Shown: positions 1 to 14,100 of the stretch, in pieces
Position numbering within the stretch: the first letter of the stretch is position 1
How the letters are laid out: each line of letters begins with the position of its first letter
Assembly (NCBI GenBank): GCA_940671915.1
Contig: CALNVZ010003434.1
Coordinates: 24,071,974 to 24,135,973 of the forward strand
Length of the DNA stretch: 64,000 nt
DNA from: Paracentrotus lividus
Lineage: Eukaryota; Echinodermata; Echinoidea; Camarodonta; Echinidae
Direction: 5' to 3'
Translations under genes and position numbers: made by a program
Notes under the pieces: generated by a model
What the model was told of the DNA's origin: nothing
What the model saw: the letters and a program-made list of their open reading frames with translations, nothing else
Databases searched by the model: none

Positions 1-32
1 CCAAATGTCGTGTCACTCATGTTTGAATATAA
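1..32 (-). mobile_element. Terminal fragment of the GAGTGACACGAC element family at the window edge
   Basis: On the minus strand this reads TATTCAAACATGAGTGACAC then GACATTTGG, the same start as the elements at 29331 and 48455. The rest lies beyond base 1. Confidence 0.6.
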
Positions 33-813
33 ACTTATGTAATTACAGTACAAACAATTTAGAAATGGTATGTTTTTGTAATCTCAGTTACCATGAAATT
101 ACCCACATGCCTCTTCTGGTGACAGAGACAAAAACCCATGAACAAAGAGTTCACCCTTGAAGCCTCAATCATGAAAGCTTATTTGGTGACCCTTTAAACA
201 GACTTACTTTTCTTGCAGATAAATGGTACACTCTCATCACATTGGGCTAGATTCCAACCCCATTTCTTCAACAATCCATCTTCAAGGTACACTAGCTTGA
301 GTTGTATGCATACCACAGGCTGACCCTATTACATAAATAATATAAATAATATAAATAATATAAGTTTGGTAATTTGTGTTAGTGCATTACATTTGTTGAA
401 ATACTTGTTATGATCATACCTCAGTCATACACACCATCATTTTCTTTCCTTTCCTTCTTTTTTTTCCCTCTCTCTCAAATTTGGTAGAAAGGAAAGTTTT
501 GACATTCATTCGGTTTTGATGATGTCAAACTCCACAGAATTATGAAAGTTTAGCTCATCTCTTTGATAATATAAAACTGCAAACAGTCTCAAGCTTATAT
601 TCATTTTATCTATTTATTTCATTTCCAGGAAACATAAGAAACATAAATAATATGAATAATATAAGTATAGAAATATAAATAATATGAATATTGATGTCAT
701 GAAACGATCATTTTGTAAGCAATCAAGCATTGAGCTTTAGTGATAAATTTGGTAAGACCGATCATGATAGAGACCTAATACTACGTGCATCAACAATACA
801 AACTCATAACTAC

Positions 814-1029
814 CTTTAAATCCTCAGGGACAGTGGTAGGAATGTTTGCACTATTATCAACAAGAGGTTCTGGTCCTGTTTGTTCCTCCGTCTGGACCTG
901 CCACATAGTGGTGGTGTTGTTGCTGCCACTGCTACCACTAAGTTCTGGTTTGTCCACCACACCAGTTACACTAGGTACTAACATGTAACCCATCCACCAC
1001 ACAACGGTACTATTGATAGGACCTATCGC
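814..1029 (-). CDS. Lectin gene exon 4 (middle of C-type lectin domain, Ser/Asn-rich loop)
   Basis: The 216-bp exon (72 codons) is phase 0 at both ends, with acceptor TTGCATTTACAG and donor GTAGTT. It encodes AIGPINSTVVWWMGYMLVPS, placing WWMGY at the conserved WIGL core. A long polar loop follows, rich in Ser, Asn and Thr (SGSSGSNNTTT), with N-x-S/T sites that could be glycosylated. The loop is longer than usual for this region of the fold. The rest of the domain should lie on one or more exons left of base 1. Confidence 0.75.
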
Positions 1030-2029
1030 CTGTAAATGCAAATGGTGTTATAAGTACAAAAATCAGTTGTATCATGGCTTGGCAGACTAGTACTTATAAG
1101 CAGTAAGAGGTAGTAAGAATACTTTGAATACTATTTCATACTTCTCTTGAACACTTCAAATCACATCGAAAAACTTATATATATATATCTATATAGATTT
1201 TTGTAATTGATAGTTTATGATGAATTACTGTGTCTTTCTTTACTTTTTAAGTAAGTGCACCTGAGCGCTGAAAGCCATAATTGTGCTCTAAATAAGCAGC
1301 CACTACTATTAAAGAAGAATAAAAACTTAGAACCAGTTAAATTGAATAAAAAGGAGAAATTAATCAAGGTACTATCAGATAATTCGTTTTTCTGTTTTGG
1401 AAACAGAAAAGCAAAAACGGAATATTGGGCAAAAACTGATTCTGATTTGGTGAAAAATAACAAAATATTGAACACCTCTTCTGATTTCCTTTTTTCGTTT
1501 TTCGTTTCCAAAACAAAAAACGAATTATCTGATAGTACCGTTTAATATTTTCCTTTTCCTTTTTCCGTTTTGCGTACGGAGCCAGAACAAGACATTCGAA
1601 AGGGAAGAGAGGACACTCGTATACCGGGCAATGTAACGCTCTAAATTAATTATGTATTTAACAATCATGTACAGCTAATGAGCGGCTTTCAAAGTATAGG
1701 AATGTGCGTCCCTTGCGCCCTGCCTTGATCCGCTACTGCAGACCTGTCGAAAGTCCTGAAAGGGAGGGGGTGGGGTGCAGTTACATGGGGAATTACATTG
1801 GGAGCCAAATATTGAAATGTCAGATTCTGGCATGCACACGTTTTCCCTATACGTCACGCCAGAAAAGCAAAAACGTACATCATGTTTTTTCACTTCACGT
1901 TGGTCGAGCGATAAGGGGGGGGGGGGGTAAACATGCTTTTTTTTGGGCCATCGGCAAGCCAAAAAGATCATCATCCATAGAGTTAGGGATAAGAACATTA
2001 CTCTTGGTTTGTCATTAATCATGCATTAC

Positions 2030-2063
<34 letters not shown>

Positions 2064-5000
2064 CCAAGGGAAAAGGGCCAAAGGCCCCAAATCAAGGAAC
2101 TTTTTTTCATTAATTTTTGGTACGGGGTCGCTCCGCTCAACCCACCCCCCCCTTAATCGCTTTGGTAAACTTGACGTGTAAAAAATGATGTAGCTTTTTT
2201 GCTCGCACGGTCTGGTAGGAAAAAAAATATTGGAGTCTGCCAAAATCTGAAAAAAATTTTGGTCCACTTCTAATTCGCCACTGCCCCCCCCCCCAAAAAA
2301 AGAGGAGTTTAGACAGGTCTGCAGTAGCGGATCAAGCAGGGGCACAAGGGACGCACATTCCTATCCTTTGAAAGCCGCTTATTTGCTGTACATAGTTAGA
2401 ATACATAATTAATTTAGAGCGTTACATTGCCCGGTATACGAGTGTCCTCTCTTCCCTTTCGAATGTCTTTGTTCTGGCTCTGTACGCAAAACGGAAAAAG
2501 GAAAAAGGAAATATTAAACGGTACTATCAGATAATACGTTTTTCTGTTTTGGAAACGGAAAAACGAAAAAAGGAAATCAGAAGAGGTGTTCAATATTCTG
2601 TTTTGTCATTACAAATCATAATCAGTTTTTGCCCAATATTCCGTTTTTGCTTTTCCGTTTCCAAAACGGAAAAACGAATTATCTGATAGTACCTTGATTG
2701 AAATTGTGTCTTTTATCAATTATATCAAAAGATCAGGTATTCTTTTTATGGGAGGACATCTAACAAAGGTTGTACAAAATATAATCACGGAAGAAGAGTC
2801 TTAACTTACTACTATAAATAGAATGAGAGGGAAAAAAAAAAAAAATTTGGCTATTTTTTGTTAATCAAATGGGAGAGTTCTTCATGTGTAACATCGCATA
2901 TCTTGGTTGCATTGCCAGTGTGGGAGTACATGTAGCATTTAAAAGCGATCTCAATATTTAAATGCTCATAACTTTCTTAATATTGGCTCTGTTTGTTTTT
3001 GTTTTTGTTTTTTTGTTTTAATTATTTTTCTTCTAATTTCTAGTGTTTAACTCTTTAGAATACATGTATTATTATTATGAGCGTATTCATGATAAATATT
3101 ATTGCCTGGTCTAGTGATCTGGTGACGTAATACTGGAAATAAAACTTGAAATGAATAGCTACCTGTTTAGTAAGGACGCCCTGTAGCTCCTGACCTGTGA
3201 CAGTAGCTAATGATCCACCTTCATGCCTACAGAACTCCTGAGCAGCAGTGTGCTTCAACGTATCATACTTCTGAGGTTTACGAAAGCAGGATTTAGTCTC
3301 AGGGTACAGATACCACCCTTCAGGACACCACGGAAGATTAGCTGCAAAGAAACACCAGAATAGCTTCACTTCAATTTGCCCATAAACCTACATTCTTGAA
3401 GAGGACTTATTTTACATCTATTCAAGAACACATAGTTCAATGCTAAGAATAATTATGAAATAAGTTTTACATTAAAATGCTGATTTTAGATTTCTGCATT
3501 TGCCAATTCAGAATTTCAAGGATTATTCAAAAACATACAATGTAATTCATCAACAGCAATGTGTGCGCTCCAACAAAAATATATTAAATTTATTGTTGAT
3601 AATTGCTCCTCCTGCTCAAGTGTTAGATTAGTAATTTCTTTTAATTCTGCAGTATAATCATGTGAAAACATGATAAAAGGAGACATTTACTGTAATGGAA
3701 GGATCCATGGATATTTCAGGGGCATTTAGAATAAGGGAGTTTACAGATACAGTCTGCGCATGCGCGAGTCTCTGATATCCACTTTCGGGGTCAGGCCAAC
3801 TGTACATAAAATGCGGCGACCGTACAGTCAACCCATGAGTCAACCAACGAACGGCATATCTACAAATTTTTATCAGACAAAAATAAAGCTGTATATTTCT
3901 TTTTATCGATCTGTTCCTTCTCGTTTGCCATGTTGAATAATATGATGAGACATTTTCATGACTTTGATTGAGGTTTTCCTCCCAGAAAGTTGCAAAAACG
4001 GACTGTGTACTTATTGCCGAGTCGCCCGAGTGATGAGCGGCAAAGCGTACCGTTGGTTTCAGCGAACTCAATGCCGGTTTGCCCTTCGCGAGTTGGTAAC
4101 TTACCAATTTCGCTTTCGGTTGAGAAAAGAGACTCAAATAAACATGGTATCAAAGTAAAGATAGAAATAAATATACATTGTCTATCTCATCAATAGACAA
4201 GTGCGATTCTTCATCGATATTTTCACAATATCAGCGCAAAAAAGTATGAAAACCATATGTAAATCAAAGGGTATCATAGACTTCACACATAAGAACTCCT
4301 GATATAGAGGAGACCATGTACAGGTGACCCCTGACCCAATGACGTCACAGATCTCCTATCGCTAACTGTAAACTCCCTTATTGTTGTCACTGAAGTAGTC
4401 TTTATAATTAGAAATCCATAATTATATCCTACATTACTTTTAAGGGGAAGTTCACCCTGGAATTGTATAGGTTTTTAAAATGCAGAAAAATAACAGAAAA
4501 TATTGAGAGAATGTTGGAAGAAAATCAACCAAAAAATAGCGAAGTTATGAATATTTAAAATTTTGATTCTTTTACGTCAAGTGCGAACAGCCAAATTCCA
4601 TAAATTTGTCTTTTTAAAATGTTTCTTGATGAAGGAAAGGGTCCATTTGATAGAGACATGTATATGTATACGAACATAGGTTTGATGATATATCGACCGC
4701 ACAGGTGAAATAATTAATATTCTTCTTAAAAATATGACACTTTATGAAATTTACATTAACTCATAGAAGAGCAGCTCGCACGTGACGTCACAGAATCTAA
4801 ACTTTAAATATTCATAACTTAGTTATACACTCAGTATTTTTGTCAATTTTCATCAAACCTTCACTCTTGTTTTTCTTTTATTTTCTGCATTTTTTAAAAC
4901 CAATTTAAACCCAGGGTTAACTCTCCCTTTAAAGACTTGCTACTATGGCAAGGATACATGTAATACATTGTACATACCTGGGAAACCTGGGTATCCATTG

Positions 5001-5142
5001 TGGCTTCCCTGAGGTAGCCCTGGTGTTGCTATGTCTCCTGGTGAGGCTGAAACTGGGTTCAATTCCATACGAGCCAACACAAGTGAAAACAGGCATGCTG
5101 CAAAAAGAACAAATGAGAAAGAGTAATGCCAATAAATAATCT

Positions 5143-5184
<42 letters not shown>

Positions 5185-8156
5185 ACTGTACAGTGCGTCC
5201 CAAAAAGATCTATATACACTCTTAAAATGGCTACCAAATAAAAAAATATATGATTATTGGGTAAAAGGTTTATATTTATCCAAAGCTCATATCCTCAACT
5301 ATCATTATGACACCGAAAATTCCAAAAAATAATGCAGGCTTCAGTGAGTAATATCTACATTTGTAAAGGACACAAAGTACATGCAGCCTGCGCAGGAATT
5401 CACTATTCATTTATCACCTGGTCATGGACCGTCATGAAGGAGTCAAAATTAATGATGGAATAAATCAGCCAACAGAGTCAAAGATAAACCATAAGTCAGA
5501 AACAAACAATCAAAATTGTGCAAAAATGTAATGTTTCACATTTTTGTTTTCATATCATTCATTTTTGCTTTGACTTCAGTTTATTTTTGTCTTTGTTAGC
5601 CGATTTACTCCATTATTGATTTCTTTTCCTCATGGCGTGCCATAACCAGGTGATGAATGAATAGCGAATTCCTGCGCAGGCCAATTTTTGTGTACTTTAC
5701 AAAAGTAGACATTACTCACTGCAGCATGCATTATTTTCAGATTTTTTTTGTGTGTCACAATGATAGTTGAGGATATGAGCTATATATAAACCTTTCCCCC
5801 AAGAACCATATATTTTTTTATTTGGTAGCCATTTAAAAAGTATAGTTCTTTTTGGGACGCACTGTACTTTGAACATGAAAATGTTTTATGGTTTACATCA
5901 TCCATTGCATTAAATCAAAAGAAAAAATATCTACTCTCAAAAAGAGACATTACACTGTGTTCACCAATCACCTAGTTGGGACATGATACAATATTATACA
6001 ATTTTTAATATACAAACGTGCACATTAAGCTACAATAAAAACTTGTAAAATCAAATATATATTGCATATTTTCATTACAAAGATTATTTCAAATACTATA
6101 TGAGTTGTTATTCTCGCAAATTTTGCTAGTCCGTCTTTCCGAAAATTTCCACTTCAATATTAGGCTATTTATAGTAATGAAAACATCACAAAAATCACAA
6201 AATAATCCACTGGCAAATTTCATTAACCAGTCCAAAATCGCAAAAAATATCTACGTATACACAAAAACATTGGCTTATACAGTGTAAACACCGGAACTTG
6301 CTATAAACTTGTAAGCCTACGATGTATTTTAAAATGATACATGTATAATTTTTCCTTTAAAATCCACTTATATTATTTCATAGGCAAGCTAAAGTAACAA
6401 CCTGTGACCAATGTCACATGTTTATGTAGAAGTTAACAATTAAATGTGCATACAAAATATTAGGGACTGATTTTTAGAATTAAAAATACAGCTCGGCAAA
6501 AGCTGGTCAAAAGCCAATTTACCTTGAGCTATATTTAGATTTCACAGGCACCCCACTATTGCCATCTGGTCATTTGCCATACTAATTGGCATACTTTTTA
6601 ACACTCTGAGGCCATAGATTAGTTATGGGCACACCTCCAAAGGGGGGGGGGAGCAGGTAGAAACTAAAACTTTATGAGAATTCCCAATTTGCTACATGTC
6701 CATTACATTTAAAAAACCCTTTCCCCTATTTTCTGAGGAAAAAGCATCATAAGTGGAAAAGGAAACAGACATAGACAACAAGGAAGCAATGGATATATTT
6801 ACTTGGCTTTTAACATATCCTTACTTTATATGGTCTGAGATTCTTGAATCCTGAATTTATTCTTAATTCTTATGTACATTTATTATTTTTTAGACTTAAA
6901 CCTCCCCCTCTCTTTCACACCCCCAGATTTGTATTTGACAATCATAATCCAATGAGTTGACAATGTAGATCAAAGGATTTGCTTTGTGAATATTATCAAA
7001 ACCATACTGATTTCTAGAAAGCATTCATTTGATTAGATGCTAAAAAGGAATCAATCCTTAATGTGCTGAGAGGGAATGAAGACAAATTATCATGGACATG
7101 TATATGTATGATATTACACTTTAGCAACATCAAGCTTTCTTTAATTGTTGTCAAAGCTCAACATGAGTTGTTTAAGCTTGAAAGAAATCAGTTTGAATCT
7201 CTCCTCATGCTGTTCCATACTACACAAGATATTCCATGGATGATTTTGGATGAAATTAATAGTAATTCAAATTGAAGCAAGGAATACCCACATTTCGTCA
7301 GAACCCTTTATGCAAGAATATACACAGATCCAGTGCGAAATACATGTAGCACATGGCCACAGCACGACATACATGTACATGTACATGTATCCAAGGTGGT
7401 CGGGCCCAGTTGGGTTGTTAAATATTTATTTCTTGACACAATTAAGCAATTTTCTACATTATTTGGTAGGAATATGAAAGGGACCTGTTCGATGAATTTT
7501 TTTTCATTGTAACCACTGTGTTGCCGAATGAAACTTGGCGAAATATTATTTTTAACATGATGTATTTTGCAGCATGAAACTTTCACGAATCTCAACCACT
7601 CCCCCCCCCCCCTTGCAAAGTAAATTGCCTATTATCCAAATTTTGATTTTTGTATTAAACAGATTCCACGTACAGAAAATGCTTTAAAAGTGCCATTATT
7701 GTACTTCTACTGCACATGATATCTGTAGGCAGATGTTACTTCCATGTATTACTTTTCAAGTACATGTAAATTCTGTCCCAGTTGTCTGATTACTGACCCA
7801 AATAAATAATCGCCCCAAAACTATTGCATATGAGCCACGCATACATGTACATACATACATACAAGATGTCTGAGTGCTTTGAGCACACTACAATTTTTAT
7901 ACAGAGGACTACATTGAATATTATGTCAACTCTTTAAGTTCATGTCCAGTCTACAATTTAGGCTCACATATAGGCCTACATGTACATGTACATATCCTTG
8001 GAATTGCACTCTTACATGTAAGTAGTATTCAGTATACAATATACAGTCAAATTGTCTCAGTGGCCACCTCTCTATGAAAATCACCCGTCTATAGTGGTCT
8101 CCTACATACAATGTACGTGTATATTGCCCCCCCCCCAAAAAAAAAAACAAACAAAC

Positions 8157-8187
<31 letters not shown>

Positions 8188-11100
8188 ACAAAAAACAAAA
8201 AACTAATAATAATAATAAAATAAATAAATTTTAAAAAAATGAATAAATAAATAAATAAAAAATAGGAAGGAATGTGTGGTCCAGCACCTGTCTATAAAGC
8301 CATCTTTATACAGTGTTCACATTTTCTGTTTCCCTTAATTGACTGTGTATCAGTGGGTACAACAGTAGGCCTTTGTTTAGGGTAACAATTATTAAAAATA
8401 AATAAATAAATTAAATCATATATTTTTACAAATTATTGTTCTTGTATTAACCGTCTTGCAGTGTTTGTTGTAAATCCGTCTATGAGAATGTGGAATATGA
8501 ATAAATATTAAAATCAAAATCAAAGTCGATATATACACGTCATCACAGAATATTTATGCTGTCTCTTTATGAAACCATTTCCTTTTAGAAATGATAAGGA
8601 TTTCCAAAAAAAGGAAGGATGTCCGGGCGATAAACATTCTGAATGGATTGAGAACTAAAGGTGTGCTTTACATATGATATCTCTTTATTTATAGCAAGTG
8701 TTCAGTCCTGCAAGAGCTACATATGTGTAGAAGGCCAGCATACATTGTAGCTTACTAATTTACAAATCATATGACACATGTACTGTTGTCCGCAAAATTG
8801 TTCATCCCCTCTCATTTTTTATGTTTTTTTGAATTTTGCTTATAAATAAATGTGTTTTGTCAAACTTTTATGTGATCTGTATGATACCAACAACTGAACA
8901 GTGAGGAAAATTTGAAATTTTAAACCAGAGGCTATCAAAGGCCATGACCGTGGATGCCCCACTCATTGGCCTCGGAAATTTCTTGTGCCCTTTTTTATTT
9001 TTCCCATTTGTGCTGTATTACAAAAATGCGCCCTATGGAAAAGTGGCCTTGCCCTAAAAATATCAAAATTTAAGGCCTGTGAAGTACATGTACAGTATCA
9101 GTATCAGTGTTTCGTATCACTTAATTGATCAATGATTGCTAATGACAAGGTCTAGCTGTATCATAATTAACACCTACAGGAAAGGTCAATGACATTCCAA
9201 TCTCTACAAGCCGATCAAATGAATTCCTGCCTCCACATTACACATGTTCACAAATTTTCAGATTTTCCCCATTTTCTTTCAAAATATGTCTTACCTCTTT
9301 CTAAGGTCAAAATATATCATGGAAAAATATATTTCATACAACATATGTTGAGCTCAGAAGAAAATTTGTGTACAAAACCAATGGAGAGTTGTCCATAAAA
9401 TCTGCCATTTTGAAGCCGATGTTGCCAATTTGAGGATCCCCATAGAAGGTAAAAGAGACTTTTCAAACTTCCATAACTCTCTTATTTTATAACCCATTTT
9501 GATGAAACTTTTTTTAAATTGCTCCTCTCATTGTGCTCTTTCATATGAAAGTGATTATTTCCTTGGGTATTGGTTTCCTTTAAATGTGCCCCTTACATTA
9601 CAGTTTTGAAATATACTTGGTTAAAAAGAGACATACTACATATGTACGGTATGAAAAAGTCTTACGTTCCAATCTAATATTTTGTGCTTTCCTTCGACAA
9701 CGTTCAATAAACTATCATTCTTTTTGCTTCTATATAATACTGTCTGAAAGAATCTATACTGTCTGACAGATTCTACATGTATATTGTGGGAGTCTTTTAA
9801 AATCCATATTAGCATTGACAATCATTTTTGGCAATGTTATTGAAAGAAACATTACACTTGCGTGCAAAGGGAAATCTGTATTTCATTAATTCCCTTCAAA
9901 CTACGATAGTCTTTTAGTCGGATATGGGTCATTCCATCGTGTTGGGGCAATTTTCTGTGACATGGAAGCTCAAAAATAAAATGTTTCAAATGAGATGAAA
10001 ACATCATTGGAAGTTAGCTACATTACCACTTCAATTAATCCATTTGCATTTTGTTAAATCGACCTTTTCATTCTAGAGTAATCAGAGCTACCAGATGTTA
10101 TAAAATACCACCGTTACAGGACATTTTTTCAGGATTTGCTTCATTTCTCTCTCCCAAGCATCAATTTCAAGTCCTCAGTCTTCATCATATCACACAAGCA
10201 TAATCCATACAATATTTCTACTGACCTGAATGGTTATTTCCGACATTCAAAGCTGATTATGAAAGCAATGTGTATGTGAATGTATTCCATTTCTCCTGTG
10301 CCCTCATGTTGTGACCTCCCCATTTATAATTTTTCCTGAATTCTTGAAAATGAAACTTACTGAAATGAATTGCACCTGAGAGAGTAGGGAAATGATGTCT
10401 TCTTATATTGAAATTGATTTTAGTTGGAATCTCCAGCAATTTCTGATGAAGGTAGGCCCTTCTTTAAGGAATACCACCGTTACAGGGGGACATCATGTCC
10501 CTGTAACGGAGGTTCATTATTATCTGATAGCCATTGCATGCAGAAGTTTATTAAAATTTAATACATTAAATACATTGTGTAAGGCAATAATTTCATTATA
10601 ATTTACTAATAAATATTCTTTGAATATATTGAAATCAGTTTAGAACTGTAAATTGTTTATGCGAAATGCATAGCTAATGAACATTTCAGGTATGATGAAC
10701 AAAATTGGTAATTGACATGCAATTATACCAGAGTTTAAGGGTAAAATAAATAAAGGCAGAACACAGAGGGACTCAAGGTGAGGTAGATGTATTACACACT
10801 AGATAATTGACGTACTTTTGATATTGATGAGGTCCCACATGGGAGAATGTGAACCATTTTTTCCAATCAGATCATGAAATGTTGTCATTCCAACATAAAA
10901 TGAGTACATGGGACCGTTAGTGTAAAATAAATGGCCAATTCACCATTTCTTTGCATGATAAAAACAGTAAAATTGAAATTTATATCACAAGGAGGCAATA
11001 TGGTAATCCCACAGACTTCATTTCTTTGAAATATCAATAAATCATGGTACTTGTGCTATTGCAAAGGAGGAAAATGTTTCATTTTTGGTACCACCCGTTA

Positions 11101-14100
11101 CAGGGACATCAGCGGTAAAAATGCCCCTAAATCGTCCACGGGGTGTGCTGACTCAATTTTTAGTCTCCCCCCGAAGACATTTCACATACGTAACTATAGC
11201 TCCCCCCAAAGAGCTGCTGATATCTTTCATTTTCGAGATCAAAGAAGGAGTTTGAACCACCGTTACAAAATACAGGGGGACATCACGATCAAATTGGGAA
11301 TGACACATATTTTTCTTGTTCTTTTTACATCTATCAAACCAAGGTTTCCTATGATAATATTTTCTATGACCAGCCTCTTATTTCCCCGATGGCAGCATGA
11401 ATTAGTGCAATCTATCTTTGAATAAAATGTCACTATACCTCAGTTACAATAAATCTGAAGGGGACAACTCTTGTAACGGTGGTATGGCCTAACTTTGGAT
11501 TTAAGTTTTACAGCTACTGTTAGCTTTTGCCAAGAAACCTTCTGTACTTTTAAACATCATTATATTGCCTGGTAAAAAACAACTACAGAGTGATGGCTAA
11601 GTCATTAACTTTTGCTGATAATTATATCTGAAATTACATGTTTTCATGTCACACTTGGTACCCTCTAAAAATGAGGGACAACAGGAAATAAAGGCACACC
11701 AACACTTATCATTTTTTTTAAACACAGAATTTTTCCATCATAAGATCAAATAAACACTTGCCTTCAAATAGAACCTTCTTACAATATAATTTAAAAAACA
11801 ACAAAATTTAGAATAATACAAGATATGTGGGATGTAAACAAAAATATGCTGTTGCCCCAACCCTGTGGAATGACCCATCTACAAAAATATGCTGCAATTA
11901 AATAAATTAAGACCTTGAATTCAAAAGAAAATAAAAATTTGACAAAAATAAATGAAGAAGAAAGCAATCATAAAAAGACTAATTAGAAACCAGGATGAAA
12001 TGAACTATGTAGCTTATGAAACAAAAAAAAAAGTTTAAGGAAGAGAAAATTAATCAAATTAAATAGAAGGATACATGTACCCTGATTTCATCATCAATAT
12101 ATTATCAAACAACATTAAATTAATACATTTGATCATTTTGCAGATTCAGTAGTTACTAAATGTTTTCATACTAGCGTAGCATTTTGTTTGTTTATTTTGC
12201 TGATGGATATGGTAAGTTGTGCCCAGCCTCCAGACATGTCACATACTGGAGCAATCAAATGCTTCCTGAATCAAAATGACATCTACTGCCTTGGATTTCC
12301 AAGTTGGCTACTACCCAAACTTATCCAGATACCCAATCCTGTACTTGAAATGATCATACCTACACACATACTACATTGTAGGTGAAAGTGGTAAATACAT
12401 CGCAGTTTAAACACCATCTAGAGTTCTTTTGATTTTTTAGCTCACTTTCCTGGACAAAAATCAGTGACAAAGATGGTTCTGATCTGAGTCAATTATTTCT
12501 TTTGATCATACATGTAGTCAAATATTCTTTCATCCTGAACATGTTTCATGTTTCATTTTAGGCTCTGTGTACATGTAGTTCTGCACATTACATTGAAACT
12601 TCAGTTAATTCAGGAATTTTCCAACAAAAAAGGCATAGACAGCAATTTCATAGTTAACATACTGTACATCACATGATGTTTAATGTGCGATTCTGCAAAC
12701 AAAAAAGAAAAAGAAAGAAAAAAAGGAGGGGGGGGTGCACAGGTGTTGAGCACCACCTCCAGGATCTGAATTTTACAATGTAGGAAGGGGTAACAAGCTC
12801 AGGTACATACATGTAATTTTGTTTCGCCGCTTCAAGTCACAAATGCATTTCATTACTTGATCTGACAACAATGCAAAATATAGCATAAAACATTTTGGAA
12901 AGTATTCTGAGCTCTGGTCTTGAGTAAATTGAGTTCAGGTTCTGATCATACCCAACTTCGGTTTAAGATTGCAGTGTATTTTTTATGGAGTTAGTGAAGC
13001 ACGAGTCTAAACAGCGTTTAAACCTGAACGCCGTTCCAGACTTGCAGTATAATTTGTAAAGACTCCTTACTAGGTTACGTGAAGTTTGTAAAATCGAATC
13101 AAATTTCGCATACCGTAAATCAAATAAATATTTTTTAGTCAAAATTTCAAAGTTCTGTGTAGTTTGGTGAACCTCATGTTGGTACCATAAAAAAAAAAAA
13201 AAATTAAAAAAAATAAAAATAAAAAAAAATCAGTCAACATTTTTTGCTGAATTTGTAAAAATGTGCATAAATTAGCATATTTAATGAGTTTTAAAATTCT
13301 GAGTGGAAGGTTAGTATCCCCCACCTAGTGCTATCATATAAAGCAAACAGAATTGAAATTGATCAACAAATGAAGGAGAAGTAGCAATCTTTGTGATTTA
13401 TGAATAAATTTTGCATAAATTAGCATTCAATAATTTTCTAGACAACATATCAAAATTCTAAGTAAAAGTTTGGTGAACTTCATGTAGCTCTACAAGATGA
13501 AAAAAAAAAATCAAGATCGGTCAACTGTAACAAATAAAGAAGAAGAAGCATTTTTTTGTGAATTTTGAAAAATGCGCATAAATTAGCATATTTAATGAGT
13601 TACAAAATTCTATGTAAAAGTTTTGAATCCCCACCTACATGTAGTGCTATCATATAACGCAAACAGAATTGAAATCGGACTTGAAATGATGAAGAAGAAG
13701 CATTTTGAAATTGTGGACGGACGCCACGCCAGGCCATGGCATAAGCTCATCATGCTCTTCGAGCCAGATTGAGCTAAAAAAGCAAGTCTTAATATTAATT
13801 TACATGTACATGTAGATACCATTGTACATGGTAGCTGGAAATTCCTGGACATCTTTTGTTCCCAGAATAATAATACTAGGCAGCAATGTACATGTAGGTG
13901 TAGAAATGGACAAGGGGCAGGTGCAAAATATTAGTTGTGTTAAATTCATTGCTGCTCAGCTAATGACCTCCATAATAGTTAATACAAAACTGAGATTAAA
14001 AATTGACTGCTTTGTGATAAAGATAAATCTGCGGCCTTCTGCGTGAACACCGCACAACGGCGCTTTAAACCGGATGTACTAATCCCCTCCAATTAAATCA

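Noticed and set aside
785..988. 67-codon plus-strand frame
   Set aside because: It lies opposite the lectin exon at 814-1029, whose lectin motif and splice sites are clear on the minus strand.
3658..4137. 159-codon minus-strand frame
   Set aside because: It falls inside an element with inverted ends. No domain, signal peptide or splice support was seen.
11051..11425. 124-codon plus-strand frame
   Set aside because: It is inside the 9926-11876 element and crosses CCACCGTTACAGGG motifs. Composition is ordinary and no transposase residues are visible.
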